Below are positions 9,106-17,997 of a stretch of DNA of 64,000 nucleotides, in pieces (the first letter of the stretch is position 1; every line of letters begins with the position of its first letter). Origin of the DNA: Mycobacterium saskatchewanense (GTDB lineage: Bacteria; Actinomycetota; Actinomycetes; Mycobacteriales; Mycobacteriaceae). The notes beneath the pieces were generated by a model. It was not told the origin of the DNA, searched no databases, and saw only the letters and a list, made by a program, of their open reading frames with translations. Location of the stretch: the NCBI RefSeq assembly GCF_010729105.1, contig NZ_AP022573.1, forward strand, positions 4,154,001 to 4,218,000. Reading direction: 5' to 3'. Position numbers and translations under genes: made by a program.

Positions 9106-9918
9106 GTGACCAAGACACTGGGAGAATTTCTTCGGGCGCGCCGCGAGGCGATCACACCCAACCAGCAGCGCCACGGCGATCTTGCGAGACGGCGGCGCAC
9201 CCCTGAGCTGCGCCGCGAGGAGGTGGCCGTGCGGGGCATCAGTGCCGACTACTACGCGCGGTTGGAACAAGGACGAGAAAACCACCCGTCCGCGCGGATA
9301 TTGGACGCCTTGGTGATCGCGCTCGGCCTGTCTCCCAGTGAGGCGACCTATCTGTATGACCTCGCGACCCCGCGACACCGCTGGCGGCAGAAGGCCAGTT
9401 CGCAGCAAAACCCGGCTGAGTATTTGCTTCTCATCATGCAAGCCTGGACACTCGGTCCGGCCTACATAGTCAACCGCCGGTGCGATGTGCTGGCCGAAAA
9501 CCCGCAAGCCTCAGAGCTCTTCTCCCAATTCACGATCACAGGGAACGTTTTGCGCTTACTGTTCCTGGATCCCGAGGCGAAAACCCTCTGGGTGAACTGG
9601 GAATCATACGTCAAAACCGCCATCGCCACCGTGCACCGCACCGCAGGTATCGATATTGATCAGCCAGATATCACCGATATCGTCCTCGAACTTTCCAAAA
9701 AGAGCAGCGACTTCGTCCAGATGTGGAACAGCCACGATGTCAATGTCTCCGACGGCAAGGTCAAGCAGCTCCGACATAGAGACTTCGGTGAGCTTGAGCT
9801 TGACTACGAGCTACTTTCAGTTGCGAGCGCGCCAGGACAATTTCTTGTAATCCACAGAAGCATTAAGAACGGCTCTTTCTTCTCGATGGCAGCGTCGCCG
9901 AATACGGTGGACAAATAG
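9106..9918 (+). CDS. XRE/HTH regulator with MmyB-like ligand-binding domain
   Basis: 270 residues. The N-terminal HTH_31-type domain shows LGEFLRARR, RRTPELRREEVAVRGISADYYARLEQGR and the SARILDALVIALGL turn. The remainder is an MmyB-like PAS domain (LIMQAWTLGPAYIVNRRCDVLAENPQA; LRLLFLDPEA; LELDYELLSV; GQFLVIHRS). Such proteins usually repress or activate a neighbouring gene in response to a small, often lipophilic, ligand. It is divergent from mmpS-mmpL, which is its likely target. It starts at GTG 9106, apparently leaderless. Confidence 0.9.
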   Translation: MTKTLGEFLRARREAITPNQQRHGDLARRRRTPELRREEVAVRGISADYYARLEQGRENHPSARILDALVIALGLSPSEATYLYDLATPRHRWRQKASSQQNPAEYLLLIMQAWTLGPAYIVNRRCDVLAENPQASELFSQFTITGNVLRLLFLDPEAKTLWVNWESYVKTAIATVHRTAGIDIDQPDITDIVLELSKKSSDFVQMWNSHDVNVSDGKVKQLRHRDFGELELDYELLSVASAPGQFLVIHRSIKNGSFFSMAASPNTVDK

Positions 9919-9930
9919 TCCTAGCGACAA

Positions 9931-10200
9931 AGGGCTCATTGATGATGGCGGTCATCATGGTCTTGCCGCGCCGCCGGTCGGGGTGGCTGTAGGCCGCGAT
10001 GATGCGCTGGTAGACGCCCCAGGTGAGCTGCACGGGGAGGTGGTTGTCGTCGGCGAACACCGCCTCCAGGCGGGTGCGTTGGCGGGCGGTGAGCAGCGGG
10101 AATCGGGTGCGCAGGGTGCGGCGCACGCCGTAGAGCGGATCCCTGGTGCGGCCGCGATGTCGCAGGTGGCCTGTTGGACGCGTTGACGGCTCTTCGCAGT
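9931..10200 (-). pseudogene. ISL3-family transposase, C-terminal remnant
   Basis: The minus strand encodes RGRTRDPLYGVRRTLRTR, then LLTARQRTRLEAVFADD and TWGVYQRIIAAYSHPDRR, the C-terminal region of an ISL3 transposase. An upstream piece (RQRVQQATC) is in another frame, so at least one indel is present. It lies head to head with the N-terminal part at 10294, as if one element had been internally inverted. No complete element end could be assigned. Confidence 0.7.
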
Positions 10201-10238
10201 TGAGGGTGTAGAGGTGGTCGGCGCGTCGCTGCCGGGGG

Positions 10239-10293
10239 GTCGAGGTCTTCCGATGATGGGAGTTCTCACACCGCCCATCTGAAAGACCTCGAC
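10239..10293. repeat. 11-bp inverted repeat between ISL3 halves
   Basis: gtcgaggtctt at 10239-10249 is the exact reverse complement of aagacctcgac at 10283-10293, immediately before the start of the plus-strand ISL3 fragment. It may be a terminal or subterminal repeat of the ISL3 element, or the joint of two inverted copies. Confidence 0.5.
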
Positions 10294-11058
10294 GTGCCTG
10301 ACGCTACCTTCGCGTGCCCTGATCTGAGCACATTCTGCCGCCTTGACGAGCTCGGGTTGGAGGTGACCGGACAACGCCTGGAGCCGGACCGGGCGGTGTT
10401 GGCTTGCCGGATTATCGACGACGACTCGTGGTGTCGCCGCTGCGGCGAGCAGGGCGCGGTGCGTGACACCGTGACCCGGCAACTGGCTCATGAGCCGTTC
10501 GGGTGGCGGCCCACATGCTTGCTGGTCACGATCCGCCGGTATCGGTGCGCCGGCTGCGCTCATGTGTGGCGCCAAGACACCAGCAAGGCCGCCGAGCCGC
10601 GGGCCAAGCTGTCCCGCCGGGGCCTGCGGTGGGCACTGGAAGCCCTGGTCTGCCAACATCTGTCGGTGGCCCGAGTCGCCGAAGCGCTCGCGGTGTCGTG
10701 GAACACCGCTAACAACGCGGTGTTGGCCGAAGGCCGCCGGGTGCTCATCGCCGATGCGGTCCGCTTCGACGGGGTCGCGGTGATCGGCGTCGACGAGCAT
10801 GTGTGGCGGCACACCCGTCGCGCCGACAAGTACGTCACCGTCATCATCGACTTGACCCCCGTGCGCGACAAGACCGGTCCGGCGCGGTTGCTCGACATGG
10901 TCGAAGGACGCTCCAAACGAGCATTCGCCGACTGGCTGGCCGACCGGCCACAGGACTGGCGCGATGGTGTGGACGTCGTTGCCATGGACGGATTCTCCGG
11001 ATTCAAGACCGCCACCACCACCGAACTGCCCGAGGCGGCGGTGATGGATCCCTTTTAT
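10294..11058 (+). pseudogene. ISL3-family transposase, N-terminal remnant
   Basis: About 255 residues survive. They include the zinc-finger region (CPDLSTFCRLDEL; CRRCGEQGAVRD; RRYRCAGCAHVW), the helix-turn-helix (LSVARVAEALAVSWNTANNAVL) and the first DDE segments (VIGVDEHVW; VVAMDGFSGFK). Homology stops at AAVMDPF; the following 25 residues of the open frame are unrelated and end at 11136. The missing C-terminal half is found inverted at 9931-10200. Confidence 0.85.
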
Positions 11059-11136
11059 GACGACGTCTGGGTTCTGCCGACATGGTCGGTGTTGCGCCTG
11101 GTGGAGGCGGTGCCCGCAGCCGTGAGGTCGGCATAA

Positions 11137-11250
11137 TCAGAGGGCTTGGAGGAAGGCAAGGAGAGTGTCGTCGGCTGTTTCGTATCGTCCGGCCCGGATT
11201 CCGGTGGGTGTCGTCCTCTCGAGCGCGGTCTGCTTGGTCGTCATGTCGGA
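11137..11250 (-). pseudogene. Tyrosine recombinase, C-terminal remnant (RIT-type)
   Basis: The minus strand reads TALERTTPTGIRAGRY, then DDTLLAFLQAL and stop. This is clearly the end of a recombinase like the one at 52417-53406 (ALARTTPVHATPGRY..TLLAFLEAL). The stop region also shares the tcggcataatca terminal sequence seen at 52408-52419. Upstream homology ends near 11250. It is thus a relic of a second, related recombinase element. Confidence 0.7.
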
Positions 11251-11429
11251 AAAACGTATCCGCGCTTGACGGCACCAGTGACGACCCAGCATCCAAGCTG
11301 TCCCTTCAGAGACTCTTATAACGCATGAGGACGAGCCGACCGTAGTTTGACAGGCCAGTCCTGCAGGCCTTCAGGGGGCGGGGCGCTGCGCCCCGTGCGA
11401 TGTCGATGAACCAGCCAAAGAAACCAGTC
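11251..11429. other. Inter-element spacer without recognisable gene
   Basis: Short sequence between the recombinase relic and the IS3 end. I see no coding signal; a GC-rich ggggcggggcgctgcgcccc self-complementary stretch lies near 11375-11395. Confidence 0.4.
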
Positions 11430-11468
11430 TGAGCCGTCCCGGTGAGTCCGGAGACTGCATTCGTTGAA

Positions 11469-12433
11469 TCACCCTGCCTTTGGTGGGGTGCGTTTGTGAT
11501 CGTAGTAGAGCGTCTCGACGGCCTCGGGAGTGAAGTCGTCGAGGTACTCGTGGGGGCGTTCGGTGTTGAACCAGACCACCCATTCAGCGGTCGCCAGCTC
11601 GACCTGGTTGACGTCGCGCCACGGGCCTTGCCGGCGGATAAGTTCGTTCTTGAACGAGCCGACGGTGGTCTCGGCCAGCGCATTGTCCAGCGCATCGCCA
11701 ACCGAGCCGACGGAGGGATCCACGCCCTCATCGATGAGCCGCTGGGTGAAGGCCACCGAGGTGTATTGACTGCCCGCGTCGCTGTGCGCAATCAGCCCGT
11801 GCAGACTGGTGGTGCCGTCCTGGGCGCGAGTGAAGAACGCATGCTCGATAGCGTCGAGGACCAGATCGGTGGTCATGGATCTGGCGGCCCGCCAGCCTAG
11901 GATCCGGCGGCTGTAGGCGTCGATGACGAATGCGACGTAGACGAATCCCATCCAGGTCGACACATACGTAAAGTCGGCCACCCACAACCGATTTGGCGCC
12001 GCGGCATAAAAGCGGCGGTCCACCAGATCCGGGTATCGCCGATGAGTGTCGTCGGCGATGGTGGTCTTGTGCTTGGATCCGTACCGCGCGCCCTCCCAAC
12101 CGTTCTCGCGCATGATCCGCTCCACCGTGCACCGGGCGACATCGTGACCCTGGCTGCGTAGCCAGATCCACAACTTGCGTGACCCCAGCGTCTGGACGAA
12201 CTTGCCCTTTTCTTGTCTTCCCGCGCCGCGGTGATGATCTCGACCAGCTCGGCGTCATGGATCTGCCGTCGTGTCGGGGTCTTGTTGATCCACTCGTAGT
12301 AGGTCGACGGGCTGATCGGCACGCCATGCTCAGACAGCACCGCACACATGGGCTCGACACCCCAGCGCAGCCCGGCCCCGCCGTTGGGGCCGGCCACCTG
12401 GTGGTCCTTGTGTTCGGCGATGAACCGGATCAC
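11469..12433 (-). pseudogene. IS3 transposase OrfB, frameshifted
   Basis: This is the catalytic half of the IS3 transposase. The first part (VIRFIAEHKDHQVAG; GVPISPSTYYEWI; HDAELVEIITAARED) goes out of frame at an A4 run near 12215. The rest resumes with KLWIWLRSQGHDVARCTVER and has the rve/DDE core (LWVADFTYVSTW; DAGSQYTSV; NALAETTVGSFKNE; FNTERPHEYL). Adding one A restores the expected DKKKGKFVQTLGSRKLW junction. It normally fuses to OrfA by -1 frameshifting. As sequenced, the element cannot make an active fusion protein. Confidence 0.85.
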
Positions 12434-12753
12434 CGTCTCCCGGGCCGGTCGAGCTCGGCCCCGAAGAAAATCGCCGCTGCTTTCAAGATCTCGTTGGCCC
12501 GGCGCAGCTCGGCAATCTCCTTGCGCAGCGCCTTGTTCTCCTCGGCCATCGCGGAGGTCACACCCGGTCGCTGGCCGGTATCGACCTCCGAGCGGCGGAT
12601 CCAGGTCCGCAACGTCTCCGGTGTGCCGATCCCCAACATGCCCGTGACCGCCGTGATCGCCGCCCACTGCGACGGGTACTGCGGGCGCACCTCAGCGACC
12701 ATGCGCACCGCACGTTCACGAAGCTCGTCGGGGTACTTGCTGACACGTCCCAT
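12430..12753 (-). CDS. IS3 transposase OrfA
   Basis: 107 residues. It has a helix-turn-helix (KYPDELRERAVRMVAE; GIGTPETLRTWIRRSE) followed by a leucine-zipper-like segment (EENKALRKEIAELRRANEIL) and the end KAAAIFFGAELDRP typical of IS3 OrfA, where ribosomes shift into OrfB. It binds the element ends and multimerises. Confidence 0.9.
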   Translation of the reverse strand: MGRVSKYPDELRERAVRMVAEVRPQYPSQWAAITAVTGMLGIGTPETLRTWIRRSEVDTGQRPGVTSAMAEENKALRKEIAELRRANEILKAAAIFFGAELDRPGRR

Positions 12754-12804
12754 AACCCAGATCCTCCCAAGATCGGGAGTCTCCGGAAACGCCGGGACGG
12801 CTCA

Positions 12805-13515
12805 TGGGAACGTGATCCCGACAATTTCGGAACGCGCCAGTTAGGACCAAGGCCACGATCTGGTGCACGCCGGGGGCCCTAATTTGAGGTCAATCCCTAC
12901 AACGAAAGTCTCTTTGAGCGCAGTTCCCGTGGATAAGAATCGTGCCCTCCGCCCCCCAAGCTAGTCTGCGGGCTCACATGGCAACATAGAGCGAACGGGT
13001 TCGACTGAAACACCCCATCAGCATCACCCCGACCACCGGCGGACACAACCGCCCAGCCACACACCTAACCAGTGCACCAGGGCAATTTCCGTTCACTGTC
13101 GGCGGAGCGCAGCGCTGCTGAGCAGCTAGCCTCGGTGTTGCATCAAGCGCGGTCTAGGTGCTTAGATTCGCGAAAGTGCCTGTCCGGCAGGGACATAATG
13201 GTAATTCTCTAGGTTCCCAAGATCGATATCGTGGACAGTGCTCAATCACTCGGCTACGACACGCCGGCACTCACGATCAGGTCCGGCTCGCACACCACCA
13301 CTCCGCTGGACGCAACCAGCCCGGCTACCCTCACTCTCAGCAGCGTTACACCCAAGGGAATTACGTGACGGCCACCCCTGGGGGAAATTACGTGACCGCG
13401 AACGCCTGGCGCAGACATGCGCTCAGGCCGCAACATCCGAGCGCTCGTCCGATTCTGATGCAGCAGTTGAAACCGGGGCCGAGGCGACGCTGTAGAAAAA
13501 CGCTCCAAGGTCTGG
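12805..13515. other. 711-bp region with no recognisable gene
   Basis: Between the IS3 element and the solitary IS end at 13516. Open frames here (for example 13158-13592 on the plus strand) look compositionally random and match nothing I know. A short direct repeat (ttacgtgac) occurs at about 13363 and 13387. It is probably decayed mobile DNA. Confidence 0.5.
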
Positions 13516-13542
13516 AATCTCCGGACTCGCTGGGGCGGCTCA
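13516..13542. repeat. Solitary IS3-type terminal repeat
   Basis: Reverse-complemented, the sequence begins TGAGCCGCCCCAGCGAGTCC and continues GGAGA. This is the same pattern as the ends of the IS3 element at 11430-12804, but not identical. No partner end is seen, so it is a leftover of a related element. Its terminal TGA supplies the stop codon of the AraC-type gene. Confidence 0.7.
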
Positions 13543-14553
13543 GCGTTGTGAGATCCCAAACTCGCTCGGAGAGCGGCCAGTCCATCGCTTGAAGGCGTGT
13601 GAGAAGCTGGCGAGGTCATTGTATCCGAGCTTGGTGGCGATCTGGCTCGCCGACATCAATCGGGTGAGTAAAAGCATCATCGCGCTCTCGCGCAAACACG
13701 ACTGGCGCAACGCGCGAAAGGTGGTCCCCTCTTGGGAGAGCCGCCGTTTAAGTGTGCTTGTGGATAACGAAAGTTCGTCTGCGACCCACTGGCTACTTCG
13801 ATGTCCGGGATCCTTCTCCAACAGCTGTCTCACCTTCTCCGAAAAGGACGTGGCTCCGCTCCGCTGGTTGAGAGCCGAGTTCAGCTGGGCGACGGCGAGT
13901 CGATATGCGAGGGGATCGGAGAACCGGCACACCTCATCGAGCGTGTCGGCGGGAACGCGAAGGTAGGACATCGATGCGTCAAAGAACAGGCGCCCGGCTA
14001 GCACCACGTCTTCGTCGAGATCGTTCAGGGTGACGGGCGCTGGCCAACTCAGGTGGAGTGTGGCGCTCGGCGCGTCACCGACGAGCATGTCCAGCAGTCG
14101 CAACAACGCCGACCCGGCGTATGTGATGGCCAGGCAGTCCAGTGCCGGATCGCTTGTGTGTCCGCAGAGCACGACGGTGAGGCCGTGGTCATTTAGATGG
14201 AACTGTGGATTGACAGCCGTTGTGATCAACGGCAGATAGGTGAGCAACTCCACGACCTCGGCTACCGAGCCTGCGCTGACCAGCGGAACGCTCAACGGGC
14301 CGAAGGACGTCAACTGTGCCTGTCCAGCGAACGCGAAGCCGAGGAGGGTTGCCTGTTCGACGGCGAGTTCGGGGTAGACCTCGCGAAGCCATCGTAGCGG
14401 GGCTTGGACATCGCGCCGGATCAGCGTCGCCTCGTCGACTCCTTCGCGAGACATGATGTTGCGAAGTAGCACGACTGCGTCTGGGGCGAGTGCCTGGCTC
14501 TCGAGCAGTTGCGCGAACGCGAGTGGGGGCACGCCTGCGTTATTGAGGTCCAC
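13540..14553 (-). CDS. AraC-family regulator, probable activator of the CYP153 operon
   Basis: 337 residues from a GTG start. The N-terminal two thirds match the Arabinose_bd (OruR/ToxT-like) domain (LLRNIMSREGVDEATLIRRD; FGPLSVPLVSAGSV). The C-terminal AraC DNA-binding domain has two helix-turn-helices (WVADELSLSTSTLKRRLSQEG; QIATKLGYNDLASFSHAFKRW). It is divergent from the ferredoxin-P450-reductase operon. Known CYP153 alkane-hydroxylase operons in mycobacteria carry an AraC-type regulator beside them, so control by alkanes or a downstream product is likely. Its stop codon is the terminal TGA of an IS end, so the last few residues may differ from the ancestor. Confidence 0.9.
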   Translation of the reverse strand: MDLNNAGVPPLAFAQLLESQALAPDAVVLLRNIMSREGVDEATLIRRDVQAPLRWLREVYPELAVEQATLLGFAFAGQAQLTSFGPLSVPLVSAGSVAEVVELLTYLPLITTAVNPQFHLNDHGLTVVLCGHTSDPALDCLAITYAGSALLRLLDMLVGDAPSATLHLSWPAPVTLNDLDEDVVLAGRLFFDASMSYLRVPADTLDEVCRFSDPLAYRLAVAQLNSALNQRSGATSFSEKVRQLLEKDPGHRSSQWVADELSLSTSTLKRRLSQEGTTFRALRQSCLRESAMMLLLTRLMSASQIATKLGYNDLASFSHAFKRWTGRSPSEFGISQR

Positions 14554-14617
14554 TGGCCAAGACCCCTTTGAGCTAAATTCACAAGTTCCTGGTCCGGGTA
14601 AACATAGCCTAAGCGCT

Positions 14618-14679
14618 CGTCCTCGACAACGCTGTTAACAACAGCATTCACGTTGAGGACAACGTATTAGGAGTTGGTT
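14618..14679. promoter_or_regulatory. Regulatory region of the CYP153 operon with inverted repeats and RBS
   Basis: GCTGTT-aac-AACAGC (14631-14645) is a perfect 6-bp inverted repeat. It is flanked by gtcctcgacaacg on the left and cgttgaggacaacg on the right, which give both an imperfect inverted and a gacaacg direct repeat. This is the only divergent spacer between the AraC gene and the ferredoxin gene, so these are candidate regulator sites. AGGAG (14669-14673) precedes the ferredoxin ATG by 6 bases. Confidence 0.5.
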
Positions 14680-15000
14680 ATGGCCGTTGTCACCTTCATC
14701 TCCCACGACGGCGAGAAGTACGAGGCGCCTCTTGAGGCAGGTCAGTCATTGATGCGGGTCGCGACCAACAACGCGGTGCCCGGCATCGACGGCGACTGCG
14801 GAGGCGAAGCCGCGTGCGGCACCTGCCATGTGATCGTCGATCCGCAATGGACCGATCAGGTCGGCCCCTCCGGGGCCGATGAAGAAGAGATGCTCGCGAT
14901 GAACCCCGAGCGTCAGCCGACCTCCCGGCTGTCCTGCCAGATGCCGGTTTCTGAGGCGTGGGACGGCTTGACCGTCCACCTGCCAGAGTTTCAGATGTAA
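14680..15000 (+). CDS. [2Fe-2S] ferredoxin of the CYP153 system
   Basis: 106 residues of the adrenodoxin/putidaredoxin type. Cluster ligands are visible in DGDCGGEAACGTCHV (Cys-X5-Cys-X2-Cys) and in LSCQMP. It shuttles electrons from the FAD reductase encoded at 16409 to the P450 at 15021. The ATG at 14680 is chosen because of the AGGAG motif 6 bases upstream and the usual N-terminus MAVVTFISHDG. It is the first gene of the operon, 20 bases before the P450. Confidence 0.94.
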   Translation: MAVVTFISHDGEKYEAPLEAGQSLMRVATNNAVPGIDGDCGGEAACGTCHVIVDPQWTDQVGPSGADEEEMLAMNPERQPTSRLSCQMPVSEAWDGLTVHLPEFQM

Positions 15001-15020
15001 CGACGAGAGGACACGAAGAC

Positions 15021-16412
15021 GTGACGAATATTCTTGACGCAGTCACCGCCAAGGCCCAGGGAGCCATCCCTATGGTCCCACTGATCAAGGGCGCGCACCT
15101 CTACGACAAGACTCGGCGCTGGGTCACCGGCACCAATGGTCAGCAGATTTTTACCGAGCGACCGATCCCGCCCGCTGACGAGGTCAAACTGACCGACATC
15201 GACCTCAGCAATCCGTTCCTCTACCGGCAGGGGCGTTGGAAGTCCTACTACGAGCGCCTGCGCAACGAGGCTCCTGTGCACTATCAGGCCCACAGCGCAT
15301 TCGGCCCGTTCTGGTCGGTGACGCGCCATGCCGACATCGTGGCCGTCGACAAGAACCACGAGGTCTTCTCCGCCGAGCCGTTCATCATCATCGGAACCCC
15401 GCCGCGTTTCCTCGACTTGGCGATGTTCATCGCGATGGATCCACCACGCCACGACGTGCAACGGCAGGCTGTCCAGGGCGTGGTGGCACCGAAGAACCTG
15501 CGTGAGATGGAAAGCGTCATCCGGGAGCGCGTCCGAGACGTGCTCGACGATCTCCCGCTTGGCGAACCGTTCAACTGGGTGCAACACGTCTCGATCGAGT
15601 TGACCGCGCGCATGCTGGCGACGCTGCTGGACTTCCCGTTCGAGCAACGGCGCAAGCTCGTCGAATGGTCCGATCTTGCCACCTCGATGGAGCAAGCCAA
15701 CGGTGGACCCTCGGACAACGACGAGGTGTTTCGTGGCATGGTCGAAATGGCTCGAGGTCTCAGCGCTCACTGGCGGGACAAGGCAGCCCGGACAGCTGCC
15801 GGGGAGCAGCCCGGCTTCGATCTGATCACCATGTTGCAGAGCGACGAGAGCACCAAGGATCTGATCGACCGCCCGATGGAGTTCTTGGGCAACCTCGTGT
15901 TGCTGATCGTGGGCGGCAACGATACGACCAGAAACTCGATGAGCGGTGGTGTTCTAGCGCTGAATGAGTTCCCTGACCAGTTCGAGAAACTGAAGGCGAA
16001 CGCCGACCTGATCCCCAACATGGTCTCGGAGATCATCCGGTGGCAAACACCGTTGGCCTATATGCGTCGGATCGCCAAGGCCGACACCGTGCTCAACGGG
16101 CAGTTCATCCGCAAGGGCGACAAGGTCGTGATGTGGTACGCCTCGGGCAACCGCGACGAGCGCGTGTTCGAGCGGCCCGATGAGCTGATCATCGATCGGG
16201 CCAACGCCCGCAACCACATCTCCTTCGGCTTCGGCGTCCACCGCTGCATGGGCAACCGGCTGGCCGAGATGCAGTTGCGGATCCTGTGGGAGGAGTTGCT
16301 TCCGCGGTTCGAGAACATCGAAGTCCTCGGTGAGCCCGAGTACGTGCAGTCCAACTTCGTGAGGGGTATCAGCAAGCTGATGGTCCGCCTCACCCCGAAA
16401 GTTGGCGCATGA
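15021..16412 (+). CDS. Cytochrome P450, CYP153 family (alkane terminal hydroxylase)
   Basis: 463 residues from GTG 15021. It matches the soluble CYP153A alkane hydroxylases of mycobacteria throughout: HYQAHSAFGPFWSVTRHADI, FIAMDPPRHDVQRQAV, IELTARMLATLLDFPF, LIVGGNDTTRNSMSGGVLAL (I helix, Asp301-Thr302-Thr303), SEIIRWQTPLAYMRR (ExxR) and FGFGVHRCMGNRLAE with heme-ligand Cys409. CYP153 enzymes oxidise medium-chain alkanes to 1-alkanols and need a ferredoxin and a reductase, both present in this operon. The N-terminal extension of about 45 residues before DIDLSNPFLY is longer than in CYP153A6. Substrate range cannot be read from sequence. Confidence 0.93.
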   Translation: MTNILDAVTAKAQGAIPMVPLIKGAHLYDKTRRWVTGTNGQQIFTERPIPPADEVKLTDIDLSNPFLYRQGRWKSYYERLRNEAPVHYQAHSAFGPFWSVTRHADIVAVDKNHEVFSAEPFIIIGTPPRFLDLAMFIAMDPPRHDVQRQAVQGVVAPKNLREMESVIRERVRDVLDDLPLGEPFNWVQHVSIELTARMLATLLDFPFEQRRKLVEWSDLATSMEQANGGPSDNDEVFRGMVEMARGLSAHWRDKAARTAAGEQPGFDLITMLQSDESTKDLIDRPMEFLGNLVLLIVGGNDTTRNSMSGGVLALNEFPDQFEKLKANADLIPNMVSEIIRWQTPLAYMRRIAKADTVLNGQFIRKGDKVVMWYASGNRDERVFERPDELIIDRANARNHISFGFGVHRCMGNRLAEMQLRILWEELLPRFENIEVLGEPEYVQSNFVRGISKLMVRLTPKVGA

Positions 16413-17611
16413 CCTTGCAGCGAGCGGTCATCGTGGGGGCCAGCCACGCGGGCGCCCAGCTCGCGGCCAGTCTTCGCCAAGAAGGGTGGGACGGTGAGAT
16501 CGTCCTCGTCGGCGAGGAGTCGGCGTTGCCCTACCAGCGGCCCCCGCTGTCGAAGGCATACCTGGCCGGGAAGAGCACACTCGACGATCTCGCGATTCGT
16601 AGCTCGGGTTTCTACGCCAAGCAGCGAATACAACTCCTGGATGCGACGGTGGAGGCGATCGACCGCCCGGCTGGTCACGTCGTGCTGAATACCGGCGAAG
16701 TACTGCCTTACGACAAGCTCGCACTGTGCACTGGCGCCCGCCCTCGGCGTCTTTGCACACCGGGAGCCGACCTGGCCGGAGTTTTCTACCTACGCACCGC
16801 CGCAGACGTCGAGATGATCCGCAAGGGCACCACTGCCGGCGGTCGGGCCGTGATCGTCGGCGGCGGTTACATCGGACTGGAGACCGCCGCCTCGTTGCGT
16901 GGACTGGGTATGGAGGTCACCGTGCTCGAGGCGACCGAGCGCGTTCTCGAACGGGTCACCGCCCCCGAGGTATCGGCGTTCTTCGACCGGGTCCACCGGG
17001 AGGAGGGCGTCAACATCCGGACGGGCACGCTGGTCGATGCCCTGTCCGGCGACGGCATGGTCCGCGAAGTATTCCTGGCCAGTGGCGAATCAATTCCCGC
17101 CGACCTCGTCATTGTCGGCATCGGCGTTGAGCCGAACATCGAGCTTGCTACCGCCGCGGGCCTGGCCGTCGACAACGGCGTCGTGATTGACGACCAGGCC
17201 CGGACCAGCGACCCCGACATCGTGGCTGCCGGGGACTGCGCCAGCCACCACATGGCCCGTTACGGGCGTCGCATCCGCCTGGAATCCGTGCCGAGCGCAG
17301 GCGAACAGGCCAAAGTAGCTGCGGCGACCATGTGCGCTAAGTCAAAGAAAATCGTGGCGCTCCCATGGTTTTGGTCAGATCAGTACAACCTCAAGCTCCA
17401 GATCGCCGGCCTCAACACCGGATACGACGAAGTCGTCCTCAACGGCGACCCGACCCGGGACCGCCACTTCACCTGCTTCTACCTCCGTGCCGGCGGGTTC
17501 ATTGCCGCCGACTGCATCAACCGCCCCCGCGACTTCATGTTCAGCAAGCGGGCCATTACCCACGAAGTCCCCGTCGACCGGGCCGAACTGGCGCTCGCCG
17601 GATCGGCCTGA
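16409..17611 (+). CDS. FAD-dependent NAD(P)H-ferredoxin reductase of the CYP153 system
   Basis: 400 residues; the start overlaps the P450 stop by 4 bases (ATGA). The FAD-binding GASHAGAQLAASLR motif is at the N-terminus and the NAD(P)-binding GGGYIGLETAASLRGLG in the middle. A second FAD motif (DPDIVAAGDCA) and the reductase C-terminal domain (WFWSDQYNLKLQIAG) follow. It is of the putidaredoxin-reductase/rubredoxin-reductase type and completes the three-component monooxygenase. Confidence 0.94.
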   Translation: MTLQRAVIVGASHAGAQLAASLRQEGWDGEIVLVGEESALPYQRPPLSKAYLAGKSTLDDLAIRSSGFYAKQRIQLLDATVEAIDRPAGHVVLNTGEVLPYDKLALCTGARPRRLCTPGADLAGVFYLRTAADVEMIRKGTTAGGRAVIVGGGYIGLETAASLRGLGMEVTVLEATERVLERVTAPEVSAFFDRVHREEGVNIRTGTLVDALSGDGMVREVFLASGESIPADLVIVGIGVEPNIELATAAGLAVDNGVVIDDQARTSDPDIVAAGDCASHHMARYGRRIRLESVPSAGEQAKVAAATMCAKSKKIVALPWFWSDQYNLKLQIAGLNTGYDEVVLNGDPTRDRHFTCFYLRAGGFIAADCINRPRDFMFSKRAITHEVPVDRAELALAGSA

Positions 17612-17997
17612 GGTGACGGGCCCTCGGGGCGATGGGTACGACAACAGCGATTGCGGACCGCAGTTCGCAGAGCAACGTCAGTGGACAACCGTCATCCAGC
17701 TCCCGCTGGCAAAAGGGGCGCGAGCGGCTGCCGTCGGTCGTCTCTGGCGCCACTGCCACAGCGGGTCGACTCAACCGTACTGATCAAAATCACAAAGAAA
17801 GAAACGATCCTCTGCAGAAGCTGCTAGGTGAACGTCACGGCGAAGACTTCTGCGTTCTTTGGAGTTGAGATGTGCACCAATGCACCCCTGATGACGAGTT
17901 CAGCCGAGCGGCGAGCCCCCGGCGCCACGACGAAGCCGATCACCGCGCCTGTGAAGACGTCTTCGCGGGGATGGGTGGACGTGCGCCGGTCAGGCGT
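17612..17997. other. 386-bp spacer, no confident gene
   Basis: Downstream of the reductase. A short minus-strand frame (17824-18006, 60 codons, ending LVHISTPKNAEVFAVTFT) is present, but I cannot assign it. The plus strand shows no recognisable protein until the MFS remnant begins at about 17998. Confidence 0.4.

Larger units (their letters stand above)
11430..12804 (-). mobile_element. IS3-family insertion sequence, 1375 bp
   Basis: Imperfect terminal repeats define it. The left end begins TGAGCCGTCCCGG (11430) and continues to TCCGGAGACT; the reverse complement of the right end (to 12804) begins with the same 13 bases and also reaches TCCGGAGACT. It encodes orfA and orfB on the minus strand. 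No target-site duplication is visible (gtc on the left, tgg on the right), so the flanks may have been rearranged. Confidence 0.88.

Noticed and set aside
11427-12807. 3-bp target duplication around the IS3 element
   Set aside because: Flanks are gtc and tgg, which do not match; no duplication can be claimed.
13158-13592. Plus-strand open frame as a gene
   Set aside because: No family resemblance, no ribosome site, and it crosses the IS end and the antisense of the AraC gene.
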